This document shows, one piece after another, positions 9,098 through 16,530 of a DNA stretch of 35,202 bases. This DNA is from VFBF01 sp033764865. GTDB taxonomy: Bacteria > Pseudomonadota > Alphaproteobacteria > Caulobacterales > Aquidulcibacteraceae. The notes below the pieces were generated by a model. It had not been told where the DNA came from and searched no databases. It was given only the letters and a program-made list of their open reading frames with translations. Made by a program: the position numbers and the translations under genes. The number at the start of each line of letters is the position of its first letter. Positions within the stretch are counted from its first letter, which is position 1. Location: NCBI GenBank assembly GCA_033764865.1, contig JANRIM010000049.1:1-35202 (forward strand), read 5' to 3'.

Positions 9098-10486
9098 TCA
9101 GCCCGGCGCGATCATCTGTTCAGGGCGCACCACCGCGTCGAATTCCGCCTCCGTCACGTAGCCGCCGCCCACGGCTTCCTGCTTGAGCGTCGTGCCGTTC
9201 TTGTGCGCGGTCTTGGCGATCTTGGCGGCGTTGTCGTAGCCGATGCTGGGGGCCAGCGCGGTGACGAGCATGAGGCTCCTTTCCATCGCGGCCCGGATGT
9301 TGTCCTCGCGCGCCTCGATGCCTGTGACGCAATTGTCGGCGAAGCTGACGGCGGCGTCGCCGATCAGGCGGGCGGACTGGATGAAGTTGTAGATCACCAC
9401 CGGCTTGAACACGTTGAGCTCGAAATGCCCCTGGCTCGCCGCAAAGCCGATCGTGGCCTGGTTGCCAAGCACTTGCGCGCATACCATCGTCAGCGCCTCT
9501 GACTGGGTCGGGTTCACCTTGCCCGGCATGATGGACGACCCGGGCTCGTTCTCCGGCAGCGACAGTTCGCCAAGGCCGGAGCGGGGGCCCGAACCGAGGA
9601 ACCGGATGTCATTGGCGATCTTGAACAGATCCATCGCCACCGCGTTCAGCGCGCCATGCGCGTACGCCAGCGCGCCGTGGCTCGCCAGCGCCTCGAACTT
9701 GTTTGGCGCCGTGATGAACGGAAGCCCGGTGATGCGCGCGACATTGTCCGCGAACGTCTCCGCGAAGCCCACGGGCGCGTTGAGGCCCGTGCCGACCGCC
9801 GTGCCGCCCTGCGCCAGCTCGAAGAGATCGACCATCGATTCCTCGATCCGGCGGATGCCGTTCTCCACTGCGTGGGCGTAACCGGAGAACTCCTGGCCCA
9901 GCGTCAGCGGCGTGGCGTCCTGCGTGTGGGTGCGCCCGATCTTGATGATGTGGGCGAACGCGGCTTCCTTGGCGGAGAGCGCCGCAGAGAGCTTCGTCAG
10001 GCCGGGCAACGTCTCGCGCACGAGAAACTCGGCGGCGGCAATGTGCATGGCGGTCGGGAACACGTCGTTGGACGACTGGCTCATGTTGACGTGGTCGTTC
10101 GGGTGCACGGGCTTCTTGGAGCCCATGGCGCCACCCAGCATCTCGATGGCGCGGTTTGCGATCACTTCGTTGGCGTTCATGTTGGTCTGGGTGCCTGAGC
10201 CCGTCTGCCAGACGCTCAGCGGGAAGTGGGCGTTAAGCTTGCCGTCGATCACTTCCTGCGCTGCTGCGACGATGGCGGCGCCAAGATCTCCGTCCAGCTT
10301 GCCAAGCGCCATGTTCGCCTCCGCGGCCGCGCGCTTGACGACGCCGAGCGCGCGGACGAGCGGCTTGGGCATCTTTTCTTCGCCGATCCTGAAGTTGCCG
10401 AGCGATCGCTGCGCCTGCGCGCCCCAGTAGCGATCGGCGGGGACGTCGATGGGGCCGAACGTGTCGGTTTCGGTGCGCGTGGTCAT
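9098..10486 (-). CDS. fumC: class II fumarate hydratase
   Basis: 462 residues from ATG 10486 behind GGGAG; the length is exactly typical. It has the superfamily signature GSSIMPGKVNPTQSEAL near residues 317-333. Other class II fumarase segments are SVWQTGSGTQTNMNANEVIA, HPNDHVNMSQSSNDVFPTAM and GRTHTQDATPLTLGQE. The enzyme interconverts fumarate and malate in the TCA cycle and needs no iron-sulfur cluster. It lies 68 bases downstream of the serine hydrolase on the same strand and could be co-transcribed with it or have its own promoter; I see no strong promoter in that gap. Confidence 0.97.
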   Translation of the reverse strand: MTTRTETDTFGPIDVPADRYWGAQAQRSLGNFRIGEEKMPKPLVRALGVVKRAAAEANMALGKLDGDLGAAIVAAAQEVIDGKLNAHFPLSVWQTGSGTQTNMNANEVIANRAIEMLGGAMGSKKPVHPNDHVNMSQSSNDVFPTAMHIAAAEFLVRETLPGLTKLSAALSAKEAAFAHIIKIGRTHTQDATPLTLGQEFSGYAHAVENGIRRIEESMVDLFELAQGGTAVGTGLNAPVGFAETFADNVARITGLPFITAPNKFEALASHGALAYAHGALNAVAMDLFKIANDIRFLGSGPRSGLGELSLPENEPGSSIMPGKVNPTQSEALTMVCAQVLGNQATIGFAASQGHFELNVFKPVVIYNFIQSARLIGDAAVSFADNCVTGIEAREDNIRAAMERSLMLVTALAPSIGYDNAAKIAKTAHKNGTTLKQEAVGGGYVTEAEFDAVVRPEQMIAPG

Positions 10487-10554
10487 GGGCCGCTCCCGGT
10501 GGCGAACTGCCGCGAGCGGTTAGCCCGATGCGCGAGCGGGCGCAATGCGGCCCC

Positions 10555-12576
10555 TCAAACCCTGGCGCCGAGCAGGTTCCAGGCATGGAGCGCCACGGCG
10601 AGCGCCACGAGGGCGCCCAGCGTGGCGAGGATCCGCGCGCGACGCCAGATGGACCAGTCAGCCCTGCGCCACGCGATCGCCACGGAGATCGTCGCGAGGG
10701 CTGTGATCACGGCGGACGTCAAGGCGGAGAGCGCGCCGAGGCGGAGCACGCCCGGCCAGTGGGCGAAGACTGTCCATTCATCGCCGGCCGCACGGCCGAA
10801 GTACGCCCCGTAGAAGCCGAGTGTGAGTAGCCAACCGGCGCCGGCGAGCGGCATCAGCAAGCCCGCCAGCCGCGCCGCCGCGCTGGACTGCACGGGGCCG
10901 ATCAAACGGGCGACGCCTGAAGCCCCCGCCGCCATCGCGCCGAGAATGCCGAGCAGCAGCACGGCGAAGAAGCCCTGGGGTGCGGCGAAGCGGCTGACGC
11001 GCGTGGCGCGATTGACCCCGCCGGCGTGGATGTATCGGACGATCCGTCCGCCGCGTTCTTCGAATGCGGCGATTTCGCCGGAGTCCTCGACCCGGAAGCG
11101 ATGCACGCGGACGCCGGGCGCGCGCTCCACACTGTCGATGGGGGCGAGCCGGGTGGCGTAGCCGCCGCCGGCGAAGATCAACGTCTCCGAGTCCGGCGCG
11201 ACGGCCACCTCCACGGCGCATCGGACGAGGCAAAACGCTTTCTCGATGGTGGTGTAGCCGCGCCGGTCGGCGATGTAGACGCCGGCGAACCGTCTCAGGG
11301 CGTCGCGAGAAAGGGATGCGGCCGCAGGCCGTACGGCCGCCGGGTTTCGCCCGCCGATCCGGTCGGCCACGTGGCCCGGAAGGAGGTCGCGCAGCGCGCC
11401 GCCCGTCGCAGAATTGGTCGCCACGAACACGCCGAGCCCGAGATCGGGATACAGCGCGAGTTCGGAATGGAAGCGCAGCGTATCGCCACCATGTCCCCAC
11501 TGGCGCCATCCGCCCTTCGAGTGCGCCTGCAGCATGCCGAAAGCCACGCCGTTCACGCCCGGCGCGTTGGCGAACAGCGGCGTAGGTCGCGCAAACAGCG
11601 CCACCGTCTCCGGGCGCAGCACGCCCGCGCCGCCCGCCGTCAGGGCGATCATGTAGCGCGCCATGTCCGCCGGTGTGGCGGACGCGGACCCGGCCGGCGC
11701 AAACTGCACGACGTGTTCGAACGGCTGAGGCGTGTGGGTCCCCCCGATCCAGGCGAAGCCGGTGGAGACATCGCCGGCCAGCGCCGGCGACATCGGCGAA
11801 GGCAGCCCCTTGAACTGCACGAGGCCCGGGGCATACGGCTCCCGGAACGTGGTGTTCTGCAGACCGAGCGGCGTGAGGATGCGCTGCTCCACATAGTCCT
11901 CGAATGGCGTGTCGGCGATGTGCGCCACCAGCGCACCGGCCAGCGCCACGCCGTAGTTGGAGTAAACGCTCGCCACGCCGGGCGCGCGGACGCGCGCGGG
12001 TCGGTATCGCACGAGCGCATCAACGAGCGGCACGGCCCGCTCGGGGTCTGCAATGAAGAGGTGGCCCGCCACGAGGTCCTCGAAGCCGGCGCTGTGGGTG
12101 AGAAGGTGGCGCACGAGGACGGGCTGCGCAAAGCGCGGCGCATCGGGAATGCGCAACGCCGGCGGCAGGTAGTCGTTGGCGGGTTTGTCGAGGTCGATGC
12201 GGCCCGCCTCGACCTGCTGCATCAGCGCGATCCACGTGAAGGTCTTGGAGATCGAGGCGATGCGGAAGAGGGTCCGGGCGGGATCGACGGGGCGTCCCGC
12301 CGCATCCGCCTGGCCATAGCCCTTCAGCAACAGCACCTGGCCGTCGCGCACCACGGCGACGCCCACGCCGGCGATCTTGTGGGTCTCCATGGCCGCCGCC
12401 ACGAGGCCGTCCACGTAGGGTTCGAGGTCGGAGGGGACGGCGCTCGGCGTCATGTCCCCCGGCAGCGCGGCAGGCGGCGCGACCGTCGGCGCCTGCGCTC
12501 GGGCGGGCATGGCGTACCCCATGGCCCCCAAGGCGACCAAGGCAGCGCCCAGCAGGCGTCCCGCCCAGCGGTTCAT
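10555..12576 (-). CDS. serine hydrolase (class C beta-lactamase-like) with C-terminal membrane domain
   Basis: 673 residues from ATG 12576 behind GGGGAG. A signal peptide (MNRWAGRLLGAALVALGAMGYAMPARAQA) precedes a penicillin-binding-protein / beta-lactamase domain. The three active-site motifs are intact: S108-I-S-K111 (nucleophile and base), Y205-S-N207 and H362-G-G. After about residue 400 comes a beta-rich segment, and from about 550 to the end there are four hydrophobic stretches (for example FFAVLLLGILGAMAAGASG). So the catalytic domain is periplasmic and tethered by C-terminal helices. Relatives include D-aminopeptidases, esterases and cell-wall peptidases; the substrate cannot be deduced. 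The open frame extends beyond this start only as antisense of the SDR gene. It is divergent from that SDR. Confidence 0.9.
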   Translation of the reverse strand: MNRWAGRLLGAALVALGAMGYAMPARAQAPTVAPPAALPGDMTPSAVPSDLEPYVDGLVAAAMETHKIAGVGVAVVRDGQVLLLKGYGQADAAGRPVDPARTLFRIASISKTFTWIALMQQVEAGRIDLDKPANDYLPPALRIPDAPRFAQPVLVRHLLTHSAGFEDLVAGHLFIADPERAVPLVDALVRYRPARVRAPGVASVYSNYGVALAGALVAHIADTPFEDYVEQRILTPLGLQNTTFREPYAPGLVQFKGLPSPMSPALAGDVSTGFAWIGGTHTPQPFEHVVQFAPAGSASATPADMARYMIALTAGGAGVLRPETVALFARPTPLFANAPGVNGVAFGMLQAHSKGGWRQWGHGGDTLRFHSELALYPDLGLGVFVATNSATGGALRDLLPGHVADRIGGRNPAAVRPAAASLSRDALRRFAGVYIADRRGYTTIEKAFCLVRCAVEVAVAPDSETLIFAGGGYATRLAPIDSVERAPGVRVHRFRVEDSGEIAAFEERGGRIVRYIHAGGVNRATRVSRFAAPQGFFAVLLLGILGAMAAGASGVARLIGPVQSSAAARLAGLLMPLAGAGWLLTLGFYGAYFGRAAGDEWTVFAHWPGVLRLGALSALTSAVITALATISVAIAWRRADWSIWRRARILATLGALVALAVALHAWNLLGARV

Positions 12577-12786
12577 ATGGCACTCCCCGAGCGGCCCAAC
12601 CCCTTCGGCCGTGGTCCCGCTTAGCAAATGGCGCCGTGGCCGTCGATTGGCCGCCCGTGTCTGGGGCGCTGGTCGGGGGCGGGGCTCCAGCCGCGGCGAG
12701 GCCCGGCCTGGCCGTTCTGTTTCGTCTTGCGCGCCGTCCGCGGACAGGGTCTCTCCGGTCGCAAAGAAGACAGAAGGGGAAACGTC

Positions 12787-13752
12787 ATGAAGGATTTCGC
12801 GGGCAAGATCGCGGTGGTCACCGGCGGCGGCACAGGGATGGGGCGTGAGCTGGTGCGCCAACTGGTGGCGGAAGGTTGCAACGTCGCCATGTGCGACGTC
12901 TCGGCGAAGACCATGGCCGAGACGAAGGCCTTGTGCGCCGCCGACGGCCCCCCTCAGGGCACCAGGGTGTCCGCCCACGTCGCCGACGTCTCGATGGAGG
13001 ATCAGCTCCTGCGCTTCCGCGACGAGGTGGCCCGGGAGATGGACACCGACAAGATCCACCTGCTGTTCAACAATGCCGGCGTCGGCGGCGGCGGCTCGCT
13101 GTTCACCGACCCGCGCGAGAGCTGGGAGCGCACGTTCAACATCTGCTGGGGCGGGGTGTATCTCGGGGTGCGCACCTTCCTGCCGATGCTGGTGAAGGCG
13201 AGCGAGGCGCACATCGTCAACACGTCGAGCGTGAATGGCTTCTACGCCTCCATCGGCAACAACACGCCGCACACGGCCTACAGCGCCGCGAAATTCGCAG
13301 TGAAGGGCTTCACCGAGGCGCTGATGACGGACCTGAAGGTCAACGCTCCGCACGTGAAGTGCTCGGTGGTGATGCCCGGCCACATCGGCACCGACATCGT
13401 CGCCAATTCGCGCAAGGTGATCCAGGGCACCGACAGCGACGAGTTTTCCGCAGACGACTTCAAGTTCTTCCGCGCCCGCGTCAGGGCGCAGGGGATGGAC
13501 GACACCCAGATCAGCGACGAGATGCTCGCCCAGCTCGGCAAGGCGATGGCCGATGGCTTCCGCGACAACGCGCCGATGACGGCGGCGCAGGCCTCCAAGG
13601 TGATCCTCGATGGCGTGAAGGCTGGCCACTGGCGCATTCTCGTGGGCGAGGACGCGCACAGGCTCGACGAATTCGTCCGCAAGGACCCGGCCGGCGCGTA
13701 CGATGTGGACTTCTTCACGCTGTTTCCCAGTGCATCGGGGGCGACGGCCTGA
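12787..13752 (+). CDS. short-chain dehydrogenase/reductase (SDR)
   Basis: 321 residues from ATG 12787, preceded by AAGGGGAAA. The classical SDR signatures are all visible: the cofactor loop VVTGGGTGMGREL near residue 10, NNAGVGGGGS, the catalytic Ser in IVNTSSVNGF, and Y-S-A-A-K in the active site. About 75 residues follow the usual 250-residue core, including a charged segment DEFSADDFKFFRARVRAQ. The basic or acidic preference for NADP or NAD is not obvious, although CDVSAKT after the second strand (Asp) leans to NAD. The substrate is unknown. The 210-base gap upstream, shared with the divergent serine hydrolase, should hold promoters for both, but no strong -35/-10 pair is evident. Confidence 0.9.
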   Translation: MKDFAGKIAVVTGGGTGMGRELVRQLVAEGCNVAMCDVSAKTMAETKALCAADGPPQGTRVSAHVADVSMEDQLLRFRDEVAREMDTDKIHLLFNNAGVGGGGSLFTDPRESWERTFNICWGGVYLGVRTFLPMLVKASEAHIVNTSSVNGFYASIGNNTPHTAYSAAKFAVKGFTEALMTDLKVNAPHVKCSVVMPGHIGTDIVANSRKVIQGTDSDEFSADDFKFFRARVRAQGMDDTQISDEMLAQLGKAMADGFRDNAPMTAAQASKVILDGVKAGHWRILVGEDAHRLDEFVRKDPAGAYDVDFFTLFPSASGATA

Positions 13753-13762
13753 GGCGCGCGCG

Positions 13763-14128
13763 TTGACCGGGCCCGTCTGGCAAGGTCGCGGCAAGGTCCG
13801 CGCGCGATGGCGCTCGCGCGATGAGCTGGAAATCGCCGTCGACGAGATCACCACGCAGGCGCGCACCTACAAGCCGCTGGTGTATGAGTTCTTCCGCAAG
13901 GAGTTTCACGTCCGTCCCCGTTGGGGAGACTTCGAGGTCGACATCCGCCTTGAGCACGCCGGTGAGGCCCCTGCGCTCGATCTCGACAACCTGGCCAAGG
14001 CTCTGCTGGACGCCATCAAGGGCTTCGTCTTCTTCGACGACATGCAGATCGCGCGCCTGCTGGTGGAGCGGATCGGCGCGGAGCGGGACCGGATTTTCGT
14101 GGTGGTGCGGTCGCGCGGCCAGGTCTGA
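13763..14128 (+). CDS. RusA-family crossover-junction endonuclease-like protein
   Basis: 121 residues starting at TTG 13763, the only reasonable start: GAGG lies 8 bases upstream and no ATG occurs in frame until well inside the domain. The central block LDLDNLAKALLDAIKGFVFF followed by DDMQIARLLVER is the RusA fold signature. D73 and D75 of the D-x-D-N motif and the D92-D93 pair match the acidic catalytic residues of RusA, which cuts Holliday junctions with magnesium. The protein is about the size of E. coli RusA (120). RusA proteins usually sit in prophages, yet no other phage gene is nearby; it starts 10 bases after the SDR stop and may ride on that transcript. The family is well supported; function in this host is inferred. 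Confidence 0.8.
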   Translation: MTGPVWQGRGKVRARWRSRDELEIAVDEITTQARTYKPLVYEFFRKEFHVRPRWGDFEVDIRLEHAGEAPALDLDNLAKALLDAIKGFVFFDDMQIARLLVERIGAERDRIFVVVRSRGQV

Positions 14129-14144
14129 GACGAGCGGAGCCGCG

Positions 14145-14603
14145 CTATTTGAAGTTCTTGAACGGCGTCGGCATCGCCGTGCCGGTGGCCTTGGCCAAGA
14201 GCGTTTCGTCGCCGTCCCAGAGTTCGCCCTCCGTGAACGCGATCGTTCGGCCCCATTTCACGACGCGACCCACCGCCCGCAGCTTTCGACCGTCGGCGAG
14301 GGCAGGGCGCAGGAAGCTTGTCTTCATCTCCAGCGTCGGCGCCACATGCGTCATGCCGGACGAAACGAGACACGCCACGCTCATGACGTCGTCCAGCATC
14401 GCGCAAAGATAGCCGCCCTGCACCTGGCGCATGGGGTTGGCGAAATCAGGCTTGGCGTCGAACAGGGCCTCCACGCGACGATCCGCCTGCGACAGGGCGA
14501 TCAATGTGAAGCCGAGGAGCCGACTGCCCCTGGGTTGGTTGACGGACTCTTGAAAGCGGGCCAGCAGCACCGCGTCCGCTACGGGTGGCGCTTCGCCGGT
14601 CAC
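14145..14603 (-). CDS. PaaI-type hotdog thioesterase
   Basis: 152 residues with a GTG start at 14603, 13 bases after the sspB stop; no good ribosome site is visible, so translation may be coupled to sspB. The hotdog fold is shown by VQGGYLCAMLDDVMSVACLV (the central helix with its acidic residue) and THVAPTLEMKTSFLRPA, followed by GRVVKWGRTIAFTEGELW. Members hydrolyse acyl-CoA thioesters; the acyl group cannot be told. It converges with the RusA-like gene, leaving 16 bases between stops. A farther upstream start would extend into sspB in another frame and is rejected. Confidence 0.83.
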   Translation of the reverse strand: MTGEAPPVADAVLLARFQESVNQPRGSRLLGFTLIALSQADRRVEALFDAKPDFANPMRQVQGGYLCAMLDDVMSVACLVSSGMTHVAPTLEMKTSFLRPALADGRKLRAVGRVVKWGRTIAFTEGELWDGDETLLAKATGTAMPTPFKNFK

Positions 14604-14616
14604 GGCGCGCCGGCGC

Positions 14617-15108
14617 TCATTTCTTGCGGAATGCGTCGAGGCTGACGACCGAGGCCTGCGCCGCGGGTGCGCGGGTCTCACGCTCCTCGCCGACGGCGGC
14701 CTGCGTGACGGCGCGGGTCTCTTCAGGCGCCGAGGGTACGGGTTCGGCCGTCTGCTGGTCAAACTGCAGGCCGAAGCGCACGGAGGGATCGTAGAAGCGC
14801 GTCAGCGCGAGGAAAGGAATGACGATCGGGCTGGGCTGGCCGCCGAATTTCAGGATCACGCGGAAGCGATCCGGGAACACCTCGAGGTCCCAGAACTGGT
14901 GTTCCAGGACGATCGTCATCTCGTCGGGATAGCGCGCGGAGAGATGCTCGGGGATCACGACGCCCGGCGCATGCGTCCTGAAGGTGATGTAGAAGTGGTG
15001 CTTGCCGGGAAGCGCACGCTGGGCCGCCGCACGCGAGAGCGCGGCGCGGACGACGCCGCGCATCGCATCCTGCGTCAGACTTTCGTATCCGATCAGGTCT
15101 TCGGCCAC
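14617..15108 (-). CDS. sspB: SspB-alpha, ClpXP adaptor for ssrA-tagged proteins
   Basis: 163 residues starting at GTG 15108, chosen because a near-perfect Shine-Dalgarno (AAGGAGGGG, 15113-15121) stands just upstream. The frame is open beyond it, but that part has no ribosome site. The fold core reads VRAALSRAAAQ, HHFYITFRTHAPGV, RYPDEMTIVLEHQFWDLEV and LTRFYDPSVRFGLQF, matching alphaproteobacterial SspB. A proline/alanine-rich flexible linker then leads to the C-terminal VVSLDAFRKK, the expected ClpX-docking tail. SspB binds the ssrA tag and delivers tagged substrates to ClpXP. The tmRNA gene that encodes such a tag lies about 1 kb away on the same strand. Confidence 0.92.
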   Translation of the reverse strand: MAEDLIGYESLTQDAMRGVVRAALSRAAAQRALPGKHHFYITFRTHAPGVVIPEHLSARYPDEMTIVLEHQFWDLEVFPDRFRVILKFGGQPSPIVIPFLALTRFYDPSVRFGLQFDQQTAEPVPSAPEETRAVTQAAVGEERETRAPAAQASVVSLDAFRKK

Positions 15109-15112
15109 GCCG

Positions 15113-15121
15113 CCCCTCCTT
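15113..15121 (-). promoter_or_regulatory. strong ribosome binding site that fixes the sspB GTG start
   Basis: On the minus strand this reads AAGGAGGGG, four bases before GTG 15108. It is among the strongest Shine-Dalgarno matches in the window and decides the sspB start in favour of GTG over earlier codons. Confidence 0.8.
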
Positions 15122-15246
15122 GGCTCAGAAGCCGTTCGCACACTTAACGCCGCCCACGCGCCAGTCAACGCCTGTTCCACCTCACGCGAGTGCGCAAGCG
15201 CTCGGCTGCACACGACGCGAATTGCCGAGGGTCTGCGGGGCGTGAC

Positions 15247-15288
15247 GCGCGCGATGCGCGAAGGCGCGCAGGCGCGCGCGATGCGCGA
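15247..15288. repeat. 15-bp direct repeat in the sspB / YjbR divergent region
   Basis: GCGCGCGATGCGCGA occurs at 15247-15261 and again at 15274-15288, with 12 bases between. The 229-base region between the sspB start and the YjbR-like start holds nothing else that I can recognise. The repeat could be an operator pair or a simple GC-rich slippage product. Confidence 0.5.
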
Positions 15289-15337
15289 CGCGCCAGCGGC
15301 GCCTTCTCCTGTCGGGCGCATGGCGTTATCGTCCGGC

Positions 15338-15691
15338 ATGGCGCGCAACCGGCTCACCATCGACGACGCCGCTTCCATTGCGATGGCACTGCCTGGCGTC
15401 GTGGAAGGCGTCTCCTACGGCACGCGTGCATGGAGGGCGGGGCGCAAGCCCCTGATGCGCGAAAAGGAGCGTATGGCGGGCGTGCTCGTCATCGGCGTGG
15501 ACAGTCTCGATGAACGGGATTTCCTGATCGAGAGCGACCCTGCCGCGTTCTTCATCACCGACCACTATCGCGGCTATCCGATGGTCCTCGTCCGGCTCGA
15601 CGCCATCGGACGCAAGGCGCTCGCCGCGCTGATCGAACGGGCTTGGCGCCGGGTCGCGACAAAGAAACTGCAGGCGCTCTACGACGCCTGA
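15338..15691 (+). CDS. MmcQ/YjbR-like protein
   Basis: 117 residues from ATG 15338; an ATG 18 bases upstream (15320) is an alternative, and neither has a good ribosome site. The sequence ALPGVVEGVSYGTRAWRAGRK, then FLIESDPAAFFITDHYRGYPMVLVRLD and the final RRVATKKLQALYD fit the MmcQ/YjbR (DUF419) family, a small CyaY-like fold of unproven, possibly DNA-binding function. It overlaps the convergent GFA-type gene by 13 bases at the stops. It is divergent from sspB. Confidence 0.78.
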   Translation: MARNRLTIDDAASIAMALPGVVEGVSYGTRAWRAGRKPLMREKERMAGVLVIGVDSLDERDFLIESDPAAFFITDHYRGYPMVLVRLDAIGRKALAALIERAWRRVATKKLQALYDA

Positions 15692-16071
15692 TCCGTCGGG
15701 CCGAGCAGGCGGGCCCATGGCAGGCGCTCCTCGGGGAAGTGATCACTGGCTGGCGCAAGGCCCGCCGGCGCGTCGAAGGCGCAGATGGTGAGGTGCGTCT
15801 CGCCCGCCCAGCGCTCGCCGCGGAACGCCACGGGGCTCCCGCACACGCCGCAGAAATAGCGCGCCACGCCCGGTGAGGAGGGGTAGCTGCGCAGCGATTC
15901 CCCCGTCAGCGTCACTTGCGCATCCAGAAAGCCCGCCCACGCCACTGACGGCGCCGATGAGGCGCGCCGACATGTCTCGCAATGGCAGTTGGAGAGGAAG
16001 CGCGGCGCGCCGCGGGTCTCGAAACGGACCCCGCCGCACAGACACCGTCCGGTGAGAATGTCTTCGGCCAC
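15679..16071 (-). CDS. GFA-family zinc protein (glutathione-dependent formaldehyde-activating-like)
   Basis: 130 residues from GTG 16071, preceded by GGAG at good spacing. It carries the full set of seven cysteines of the GFA/CENP-V fold: C10-L-C12, C29-H-C31-E-T-C34 and C74-G-V-C77, which bind two zinc ions. The family was named for glutathione-formaldehyde adduct formation, but most members have unproven roles. It sits downstream of the tmRNA gene on the same strand, separated by a strong hairpin. Its 3' end overlaps the convergent YjbR-like gene by 13 bases. Confidence 0.88.
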   Translation of the reverse strand: MAEDILTGRCLCGGVRFETRGAPRFLSNCHCETCRRASSAPSVAWAGFLDAQVTLTGESLRSYPSSPGVARYFCGVCGSPVAFRGERWAGETHLTICAFDAPAGLAPASDHFPEERLPWARLLGPTDQAS

Positions 16072-16124
16072 GCGACGCTCCGGAGAAGTCCCCGGCTTCT
16101 GTTGCCAGGCGCCGGGGGGCCCCG

Positions 16125-16146
16125 CCTCACGATGCTACTCGTGAGG
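16125..16146 (-). terminator. hairpin downstream of the tmRNA coding piece
   Basis: A perfect 8-bp stem (CCTCACGA at 16125-16132 with TCGTGAGG at 16139-16146) closes a 6-base loop. It stands 28 bases after the tag stop codon on the minus strand. No T tract follows, so it may be a terminator, the protective 3' hairpin of the coding RNA, or both. Confidence 0.6.
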
Positions 16147-16173
16147 GCTTAAGATCGGAATTACCCAGACCGC

Positions 16174-16215
16174 TTACGCAGCCAGAGCGAATTCCTCAGC
16201 AGTGTTGTCGTTGGC
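16174..16215 (-). other. tmRNA tag-peptide reading frame
   Basis: Thirteen codons from the resume codon GCC (16213-16215) to TAA (16174-16176) encode ANDNTAEEFALAA. The bases just upstream, ATAGTT, match the conserved UAGUC-like sequence that sets the resume codon. With the alanine carried by the tmRNA itself, the tag is AANDNT... ending ALAA, a ClpXP degron. The EEFA-x-AA end resembles the Caulobacter tag. Confidence 0.92.
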
Positions 16216-16413
16216 AACTATTGCTGTACGGCCTGTAACGGGACCACCCGGGCAAAAGCATCGTCCTTCAACGTCCGTCGATCCTATTTCGGCCCCGCTC
16301 GCCATCCAACGACTGGGTGGGTCACTGGTGGAGCCGCCGGGAATCGCACCCGGGTCCGATCCGCCTATCTCCGCGCGTTTATCGCCATAGTCCGGATTGC
16401 TCCGGACCCGACG

Positions 16414-16419
16414 AATATA
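16414..16419 (-). promoter_or_regulatory. candidate -10 box of ssrA
   Basis: TATATT on the minus strand lies 6 bases before the first base of the acceptor-piece hairpin, the right distance for transcription to start at about 16407. The hexamer 17 bases further upstream is TTCCCT, a weak -35. Promoter position is inferred from structure and spacing. Confidence 0.45.
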
Positions 16420-16530
16420 GAGCGGATCGCGGGAGGAGGGAAGGTTGGCGCGGTCGAGGCCGCGACCACGGCCTGTCGCCAAGCGGGCGCATCCGGCACA
16501 CTCCCGGCGGGAATCGTGGAGTGAACGGCC

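Larger units (their letters stand above)
16125..16407 (-). ncRNA. ssrA: tmRNA, circularly permuted two-piece form
   Basis: Transfer-messenger RNA rescues stalled ribosomes and adds a degradation tag. On the minus strand the order is reversed relative to a one-piece gene. The acceptor piece comes first (about 16407 to 16326). It holds a 7-bp GCAA-capped hairpin (16390-16407), a T arm (CCGGG / CCCGG, 16337-16353, loop TGCGATT), the 3' acceptor strand CGGCTCC, then A and a genomically encoded CCA ending at 16326. A 29-base spacer (16297-16325) follows. The coding piece begins at 16296 with GGGGCCGAAATAGGATCGAC. Its first seven bases pair completely with CGGCTCC, including the G3-U pair that alanyl-tRNA synthetase reads. 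It then carries the tag frame. The outer ends are approximate; processing sites cannot be seen. Confidence 0.93.

Noticed and set aside
11026..12624. Open frame of about 530 codons on the plus strand
   Set aside because: It is the antisense shadow of the serine hydrolase, rich in Arg/Gly/His with no recognisable domain.
12577..13866. Upstream extension of the serine hydrolase frame
   Set aside because: It runs antisense through the SDR gene and has no motif; the signal peptide and ribosome site fix the start at 12576.
13763..14128. Prophage remnant
   Set aside because: RusA is the only phage-associated family here; the neighbours are ordinary chromosomal genes and no integrase or attachment site is seen.
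16326..16353. tRNA-like T arm with CCA end
   Set aside because: There is no anticodon or D arm next to it; it is the acceptor piece of the permuted tmRNA.
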